Shown: positions 57,632-64,000 of the stretch, one piece after another
How the letters are laid out: every line of letters begins with the position of its first letter
Numbering within the stretch: position 1 is the first letter of the stretch
NCBI GenBank assembly: GCA_025504975.1
Contig: JANUWI010000001.1
Location: 1-64,000, forward strand
Direction of reading: 5' to 3'
Length of the DNA stretch: 64,000 nt
Origin: Plenodomus lindquistii
Lineage: Eukaryota; Ascomycota; Dothideomycetes; Pleosporales; Leptosphaeriaceae
The notes under the pieces: model-generated
The model's input: the letters and a program-made list of their open reading frames with translations, nothing else
Told to the model about the DNA's origin: nothing
Database searches by the model: none
Program-made: the position numbers and the translations under genes

Positions 57632-57735
57632 ACGTATAGTAAAAGGTTATATATATATAGTAAAAAGTTATATATATATAGTAGAAGGTTATATATGTAT
57701 AGTAAAAAGTTATATAAATATAGTAGAAAATACTA
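57632..57735. repeat. About 22-bp AT-rich tandem repeat
   Basis: Four to five copies of a unit like AGTAAAAAGTTATATATATA, directly before the dispersed element copy at 57739. Confidence 0.7.
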
Positions 57736-57738
57736 TAT

Positions 57739-59170
57739 ATATAGCCTACTAGTAGCTAATAGTCTAATAAATAAATATTAGATACTAAACTTTTAGTAAA
57801 AATAGAGTTAGTATAATAATTATAAAAAACGCTAAAGCTTTTTTTATTTATTATTTTATTTATTAAATAACTATATTAATTTTATATTTTTATAATAAAC
57901 TTACTACTAATTACTACTACGCTATTAAAAACCTTTACTACTTTATATAATAAAAAAAAAAGTATAAACTTATTTTACTAAATAATAGGCTAATAATAAA
58001 ATACTATAGTATAAAGCTAATACTTATAAATGTAGTAAAAATAAAATAGTAAAAAAAAACTACGTTTTTATATATAAAAATAGTATAAAGAAACTATATA
58101 TAAAATAGGTAGAGAAAAAAAAGTAGTAGTATAGTATATAGGTAAAGTAACTATAATATCTAAATTATAAGGATTTTAGAATTAGATAAAGCTATAGAAA
58201 AGTATTATTAGCTTTAGAAGCTAGATACTATATTTAGAAATATATATTATAAAAGTAATTTTCTATATAGTATTCTCTTTTAAAATAGAATAAAAGTAAT
58301 TTTCTACGTACTACTCTCTCTCTAAATAGGCTAGAGTAATAAAACTAAAAAGTATAATTTTTTTATTTTTTTATATAAAGCCTATAAAAATATAATTTAT
58401 TTAGTTTTTTAATCTACGCGTACTTCTATATACCTTTAAGCTAATTTAAATGCTTTTTAGTACTTTATATTTTTAAACTATTATAGTACTTAGCTAATAC
58501 TATATCTATTTAATTTTAGAATTTTCTACAAAGCTTTTTTATTTCTATCTATATAATTCTACGTAGTAAAGGTATATATAGTATAATCTTTTACTAGCTA
58601 GTAATATAATAATCTATTTTCTAATTATTTCTAAGTATTTATTTCTATAATATCTATTATAAAGCCTATTTTATTAAAATTATAAATATTTTTATTCTAG
58701 ATACTATACTTAGCTTTAGTATTTTTTATAAACTAGAACTAGTTACTAATAACTACTAGATTTTTATAAAAAGCTTTTTTATAATTATACTTATAATTAA
58801 ACTTTACTTTAAATTTAAAGTAATATTTAATAAAAGTTATAGTCTAGTTTCTACTAGTAAAGTTATAGTACTAAGCTTTAAATAAAAAATTAGCTATATT
58901 TTTAATAGTAATAAACTAGAGTAGAAGTTTTTTTAGAGTAAAGTTAAAAATATATTTAATAATTTTTTTTTTTAGTTTTAAATAGCTTTACTAAATTAGG
59001 CCTATAGTTATATTAAAATTATTTTTTAGCGTATTAATTATATAGTATACTTTTAGAAATAGTATATATAGCTATAATACTCTATTAAATAAATATTATA
59101 CTTTATTTAATAGTCTATAGTATAAACTATATTTTACTTTTATTTAAAAACTATAAATTATACTATTATT
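57739..59170. repeat. Degraded dispersed element, copy 2
   Basis: Starts AGCCTACTAGTAGCTAATAG like 26609 and follows it colinearly, first over about 550 bp and again around 58620-59170. It keeps slightly more G and C than copy 1, so it is less RIP-mutated. Confidence 0.65.
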
Positions 59171-59335
59171 AAAGTATTACGTAGGTATAAAAAGTTTAGT
59201 AGAGTTTTAGTAGAGTATTTAACTTGCCTATATATTTAACTTGCCTATAAAGTATATTATATAGTATAATCTCTTTCTAACTAGTAATATAATAATCTAT
59301 CTTCTAATTATTTCTAAGCACCTATTTCTTTAACA

Positions 59336-59619
59336 ATTAGTTAGATTAACTGCAGCTACCGCGCTTAAGTGTCGCTAATGCTCGCAACAAGCAGGTAATA
59401 GCGCAAATTCTAGGTTGAGTGTAGAGACCCCGCACGACGTCAGCACTCCGCTTCGCGTATTAGGGGCCTTGGCCGGGAGTAGTTTCCACCATTTCCGGGT
59501 GCGTACCATCTCATTTAGCCTTTAGTCAGCTCTGATCCCCACTTAGGTGGCTCGCCTCGTCCTTTACATTGTAACACGCGCGATGCCCTACAGGCTTTCA
59601 TCATCCACGGATAGCAACA
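59336..59619 (+). promoter_or_regulatory. Upstream region of the Zn(2)-C6 factor gene
   Basis: First non-RIP host DNA after the AT-rich block. TTTAGCC near 59514 is the complement of GGCTAAA, the motif bound by XlnR-type activators, and CCCCGC (59429) and CCCCAC (59537) fit the CreA carbon-repressor consensus on the other strand. These short motifs are common by chance. No clear TATA box is visible. Confidence 0.3.
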
Positions 59620-62048
59620 ATGGTCAATTGCGGCGAAAAAAGACCGGCTCCGGACAGTAACGACAGAGACGACGATAGCCCTGCGTGCCAATCATGCCGC
59701 AAGCGCAAGGCAAAGTGCTCGCGCCAGCAGCCATGCCAGCAGTGCGTCAAGCTAAAAGTCGACTGCCTATATCACGAGCACCGACAACGGCCTGGCATAC
59801 GTCCTGGAGTTGTTGAGGCCCTGAATCAGCGTTTGACGTCCTTGGAGCAGATGTTTATTGGCCAAGGCTTACTCCTACGACCTCTGCTGCAGCAATTAGG
59901 GAGTCGCTCCAACCCGCTAGCGCCGGAGCCTGATGGTGGTTTGGAAGGGCAGGTCCATGCCTTGCAGCAAGAACTTCTCGGTTATGCCAACCGCAGTCCT
60001 GTACCAGAGCTGCGCCATGTGCGCGCATCTCTTCCTAGCAACGAATTGCCAGCAAACCCACATACAAGCGTTCCGACACATACAGATGTACAGCCACTCA
60101 CAGCTCCGACCTTGCCACCTACAGAGATCGTGGACCGTCTAGTGGAACTTTACTTCCGAGAAATCCACCCTTGGATTCCTGTCTTGCATGTATCCGATAC
60201 CAAACGGAAGCTCGAGGACCCGGTTCAGAGGGAGAAGCTAACCTCAGTCCTCCTTGCCATAGTCAGTGTCTGTCTCCGCATCGACAACAGTGATTACGCA
60301 CGCGCAAGCCATGACCTCAAGGCACTGTGCCTCAGATATCGTCACGCCGTCATGTTGCGCAGCATGGAGACATTTTGCGTCCAAAACCTGCAAGCTCTTG
60401 TGATCATATCTTTTGATATCGTGAGTACAGCCCTCGCCTTTTTCCACGATGCAAACTGATAAATGAGACAGTTAGGCAGCGGTCGTGGTCCCTCTGCTTG
60501 GTCAGTCGTTGGATCCATGGCTAGGACCGTTGAGCAGCTTCAGCTAAGCGTAGAAGAGACCAACGACGAGCCGTCTGATGCTAGCAAGTATTCCCTGATT
60601 AGCAGAATAGCCTTCCTGAAGCCCCCACAGTCTTGGGTGGAGACCGAAGAGCGAAGGCGTGTGTTCTGGACCGTATTTTTGATGGATCGCTTCTGTAGCG
60701 TCGCCACGGGGTCAGCGCAACCACCTCACATGCGGTGCTCCACTAAACTTTTCACAGATGGAACAACAGCCTGACGGACGCCGACGTGCGACGTCGACTG
60801 CCTTGTGAAGGTGCTTTGTGGGAGGCAGGACGGCCAGTCCCCACGCCCTTTTTTGGAATCGCGGAGCGATCGCCTACCTCTTCGCAAACAGTTCAGACTC
60901 TGGCACCCGGGATCGAGCGTCATACTACTGATGAAGAGGAGGTGGACCATATCGGTGGCTTCGCTTTCTGCATAGAAGCAACCGAAAGTCTCAACCTCGT
61001 CACCACGTTCTTCTTGCGACAGGCTGTCAATTTCGATAGCACAAAGGAACTGCAGATTTGGCTTCTTAAATTCAAGGAGCTCGACCTGAGATTGGTCAGG
61101 TATTTGCACGTCCGTTATGCAAAACTAGGCCATTCGCTGATACGAGTAGATGGCGTCTTTTCCTGCCATCACGATGGCACGACGCACGAGCACCCAACTC
61201 CAATGGACGGATGGACCCCAATCTTGCGTTGGCCCATATGACTCACAACACTGCCGTCATACAACTGCATCAGTGCATAGCTTATCCGTCCCCATGTTGG
61301 GAGTCCTCTTCAATCGCTCTGCCTTCGAACACCTCAGCCGACACGTGCGTGACAGCTGCCACCGAAATCGGAAGCATTGCGCAGCAGTTTCTTCAAATAT
61401 GCTCCGGCATTATCAATCCTCAATTTTCTTTTTGTTTATTTGTGGCGGGAAGGGTACTCCTAGGTTAGGCAGCATTTGATGTTCAGTGAAAGCATACTAA
61501 CCAAGCCGATAGCTCATTGCGTACATCATTCAACCGCTTTGTCGGACGAGTTCGACATTATAGTCGCATCCCTCGCGACTATCGCGAAGCGCTGGAATGG
61601 GTTTCAAGAACAAGGCAGTGACAACCTTGCTTCTCGCTTTGCCAGTCGGCTGAGGCAAGCGCGAACGAGTGCGACGGGTGATTTGACGTCTCGGAAGAAC
61701 TCGCTTCTCGATATACGACAGCCGGCCTACTCAGAAGACATGTCTTCGATGCCTGGGACGAGACGTGGCTCAGTACATTTGGAGTCTACAACCTTTCCAC
61801 CCGATATACCGTCCTTTGACGCCGCGCAAACGGCGCCTATCGGCTTCTCTCCTGATTCCATGTCCCTCGCGTTCCCGCCAATGCCGTATTCATTGCAGCA
61901 ACACAGTGGTGCGTTCCCACCGACTGAAGGCCATGGGAAGCCGTGCATTCCGTCGCTAGATCATGGCGAGCAGGCACTGGTGCCACCCGATCCCGAAGTT
62001 CAGGAATTGGCCAACTATTTTGATGCTCCATTCGAAGAAGTGAGATAA
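59620..62048 (+). CDS. Zn(2)-C6 fungal transcription factor, five exons
   Basis: Exons 59620-60420, 60472-60710, 60758-61099, 61150-61463 and 61513-62048 join to a 743-residue protein. The introns are 51, 47, 50 and 49 bp with GTGAGT, GTCAGC, GTATTT and GTTAGG donors, AG acceptors and branch-like CTGAT, CTAAAC, CTGATAC and CTAACC. The frame is kept through all four. Residues 23-49 form the binuclear zinc cluster (Cys23, 26, 33, 39, 42, 49; spacing 2-6-5-2-6) with a basic linker, followed by a short coiled coil. From about 165 the protein matches the fungal-specific transcription factor domain, with recognisable blocks such as SGRGPSAW, RRVFW near an FLMDRFCS block, FKELDLRL and MDPNLALAHMTHNTAV. 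The C-terminus is Ser/Pro-rich. It is a nuclear DNA-binding regulator whose target is unknown. It lies tail to tail with the GH88 gene 311 bp away, which makes sugar-polymer catabolism one possible role. Confidence 0.9.
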
Positions 62049-62359
62049 GTCCGCATCTGAGCCAAGGGGTATGTGCTGACCTGCGATTCATCTCAGATGC
62101 TGAGAGTTAGCACTTATGCAGGCCATATTGGGACCCTTCAGCCAAACATGTAGTCGCAAATGATGATTTATGATTTCTGTCTATCGCGCGAAAGAGGACG
62201 CAACTCAGAGCGTGCGCAGGCTCTGGGACGAAGGGCACCATACACGCGAAGATTGTTGCCAGCCGCACTTCTTTCTAGATTCGTGCTTCCCCTTGCACCC
62301 TAGAGTTCAGAACACAATATTCCTCATCGCCCCCTTCCCTCCCATGCACAGGACCATGT
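62049..62359. other. Convergent intergenic region
   Basis: 311 bp between the stop codons of the transcription factor (+) and GH88 (-) genes. It must hold both polyadenylation regions. I see no further gene. Confidence 0.7.
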
Positions 62360-63886
62360 CTAAGCAACGCCCATTTCCAACATGAGATTGCCGACTAACA
62401 GAAAGTAGTAGTCAGCATACACGAGTCCATGTTCCGCCCAACGCCGGGGCGCGAACTCGTAGTTGTTGATGGTCGCATTCAACACAATCGTATCTGAGAT
62501 ACCTAATCGTACTCCGTCGTCCTCATCCTGATCCTCACTTACCGCAAAGCCGGCCTCTGGCGCGAGAGACATCTTAACAACTGCTTCGACGAGACGAATA
62601 GCGGCTTTCAAGTACTTTCTCGACTCTCCCGGGGTGTTCTTATGGAGCAACAACATGCCATATGCCGCGACTAGCGCTGCGGAGGTATCACGGGGTCCAG
62701 GTTCCGGGGCATCGAAATCCCAATACGGCACTCCGTTCTCAGGCAGCCGGCTGATGAAATAGTCAGCCAAACGCTTGCTTGCATCAAGGAACCGCGACTC
62801 TTGGGTCCACGCGAATGTTTGTGCGTAGCCTGCAATGCCCCACGCCTGCCCACGCGCCCAGCACGACTCGTCTGAGAACCCTTGGTTCGTAAATCGCTGT
62901 TTGATGTTGGCACTGGCTTGGTCGAAATCTACAACATGGTATGTACTGTCGTCCGATCGGATATGTGATTGCAGAAGGGTGGTCGCATGCGTTATAGCAA
63001 TTTCTGCAAGTGCGGAATTCTTAACAAGCTTCGCCACGTAAAAGAGGAGATTTATATCTGGACGCCACGTAAGCTGGAAGGTTGCTGTCTGCTGCATTGC
63101 CGGTCGAATCCAGCCGCAGATTCGGAGGACACTCACTCATCATTGAGTCGATGATGACTAGAAACGCATCGCGAGGGTCTGTGAAGCTATATCGCTTCGT
63201 CACGCACGTATCCCAGCTTCGGATCGCACCGATCTTGCGATCAAATCGACTAGCAAGTGCATACGCAGCTGCGATCATGCTCTGATAACACTGGCGATCT
63301 TCGTCGAGTTCCCATCCCAACTGCGCCCACGGCATCACCATGAAGCCCAAGTCGTGCGTATCGGTACGACCCGCCTGGGTGTGTAAGTTTGCGGTCCACC
63401 ATTCGCAGGCGTGGCGCATCTTCAGCAGGCTGGGTTGCGGTGACTTTGGAATGCAGTGACTCCAGCGCCGAGCGCGCTCATAAATTAAGTACAACGAGCC
63501 AGGGAAGAAGCCGCTTGTCCAGAAATCCAGGCCCGTGTATTCGTACGGAGCCACACCAGGTTTCGTATACTCAGGGTAGTGAGTTGGAGGATGGCGCTGA
63601 GGTATTTGGTCAGTTACCGCGCAATGTTGATATTGTCCGGCATCTGCATTTGGCAAACAAGATGGCGCCGAGGCTGGTTCACCTTTGCCAATCCTCGCAA
63701 CGCAACGCCCCAGATCTTTGCAACGGCCGATTGTGAGTATAAAGCCGATATCAATGACGCGTTCCCCAGCTCTGGTGACTTTGGTGGTGTAGTGATGCTC
63801 GGCTTTTCGTTGGGGTGCTGGCTTTGAGGAGTCGACGACTGGTGCAGTGGCACTTTCGGCTCGTCGAGTGTTATGGTTTCTAACAT
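62360..63886 (-). CDS. GH88 unsaturated glucuronyl hydrolase, three exons
   Basis: Read from ATG 63886, exons are 63886-63683, 63596-63137 and 63057-62360 (453 residues). The introns (63597-63682 with donor GTGAAC and branch TAACTGAC, and 63058-63136 with donor GTGAGT) restore the frame. Family signatures in order: YEYTGLDFWTSGFFPGSLY near 86, THDLGFMVM with Asp150, SWDTC near 195, IIDSMMN with Asp218, then QGFSDESCWARGQAWGIAGY and a PYWDFDAP block. Asp150 and Asp218 correspond to the two acidic residues known as essential in GH88 enzymes. These remove the 4,5-unsaturated uronic acid from oligosaccharides made by polysaccharide lyases (pectin, rhamnogalacturonan, glucuronan or similar), through hydration of the double bond. 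No signal peptide is seen, so it probably acts in the cytosol on imported fragments. The upstream start in the second reading frame (63956) is rejected because it does not continue into the family sequence. Confidence 0.9.
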
Positions 63887-64000
63887 TGCTCGAAGGTAAC
63901 GCCAAGAGCGTGGAATCACGGTTGAACGCAATTGAATCGGAATGCAATCGATTCACGTATCTCTGGGGCTGAATCTGCCAGGGGCCATGGGATGGAGCGC
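63887..64000 (-). promoter_or_regulatory. Start of the GH88 upstream region
   Basis: Only 114 bp of upstream sequence lie in the window. I see no clear TATA box or repressor site in it. Confidence 0.4.

Larger units (their letters stand above)
55598..59335. other. AT-rich, RIP-degraded block, inner edge
   Basis: About 3.7 kb with RIP-type composition and no supported gene. It holds a 39-bp array, a 22-bp array and a diverged copy of the element at 26609. Composition changes sharply near 59335 to ordinary chromosomal DNA. Confidence 0.8.

Noticed and set aside
63021..63956. 311-residue frame starting at 63956 as an unspliced GH88 protein
   Set aside because: Its first 120 or so residues do not resemble the family, while the exon starting at ATG 63886 in another frame does, and GT-AG introns join the parts in frame.

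Overview
The window looks like a chromosome end of a filamentous ascomycete fungus (Pezizomycotina). The evidence is CCCTAA telomere repeats on the + strand, long AT-rich blocks almost lacking CpA/TpG (the signature of repeat-induced point mutation, RIP), short GT-AG introns with CTRAY-like branch sites in the host genes, a Zn(2)-C6 fungal transcription factor, and Fot1/Pot2-type and chromodomain Gypsy transposons. CCCTAA on the + strand at the low-coordinate side is the orientation expected for a left chromosome end.

Layout. (1) 1-4435: a Penelope-like retroelement (PLE) without a visible GIY-YIG endonuclease, tied to telomere repeats. A 368-bp direct repeat (1-368 and 4007-4374) flanks a body with a basic ORF1 (395-1393) and a PLE reverse transcriptase (about 1468-3465). 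Each 368-bp repeat holds a sequence that folds as a type I hammerhead ribozyme. The second repeat runs directly into about 12 telomere repeats (4363-4435), and the junction falls at a telomere-like motif inside the element's own 5' UTR. (2) 4436-37560: a 33-kb AT-rich, RIP-degraded subtelomere without convincing genes, holding tandem arrays and diverged dispersed repeats. (3) 37566-45457: a complete, apparently young Ty3/Gypsy chromovirus on the - strand, with identical 211-bp LTRs, CTGCA target-site duplication, intact gag and pol, and a probable self-priming primer-binding site. (4) 45463-51618: AT-rich block. (5) 51619-55595: two apparently identical 1862-bp Fot1/Pot2-like DNA transposons in inverted, convergent orientation with 253 bp between them. 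(6) 55596-59335: AT-rich block with tandem arrays. (7) 59336-64000: ordinary GC chromosomal DNA with two host genes: a five-exon Zn(2)-C6 transcription factor (+ strand, 743 aa after splicing) and a three-exon GH88 unsaturated glucuronyl hydrolase (- strand, 453 aa), in tail-to-tail orientation.

How the parts relate. The PLE fits a retroelement that is copied onto chromosome ends. Its sense strand is the C-rich telomere strand, its 3' end carries telomere-complementary repeats that could pair with the G-rich overhang, and the ribozymes could cut multimeric transcripts into unit-length RNA. The intact Gypsy and Pot2-like elements sit in heavily mutated DNA but are not mutated themselves, so they probably arrived after RIP stopped acting on this region. 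The transcription factor and the GH88 enzyme may belong to a small polysaccharide-utilisation locus at the inner edge of the subtelomere. That link rests on position only.
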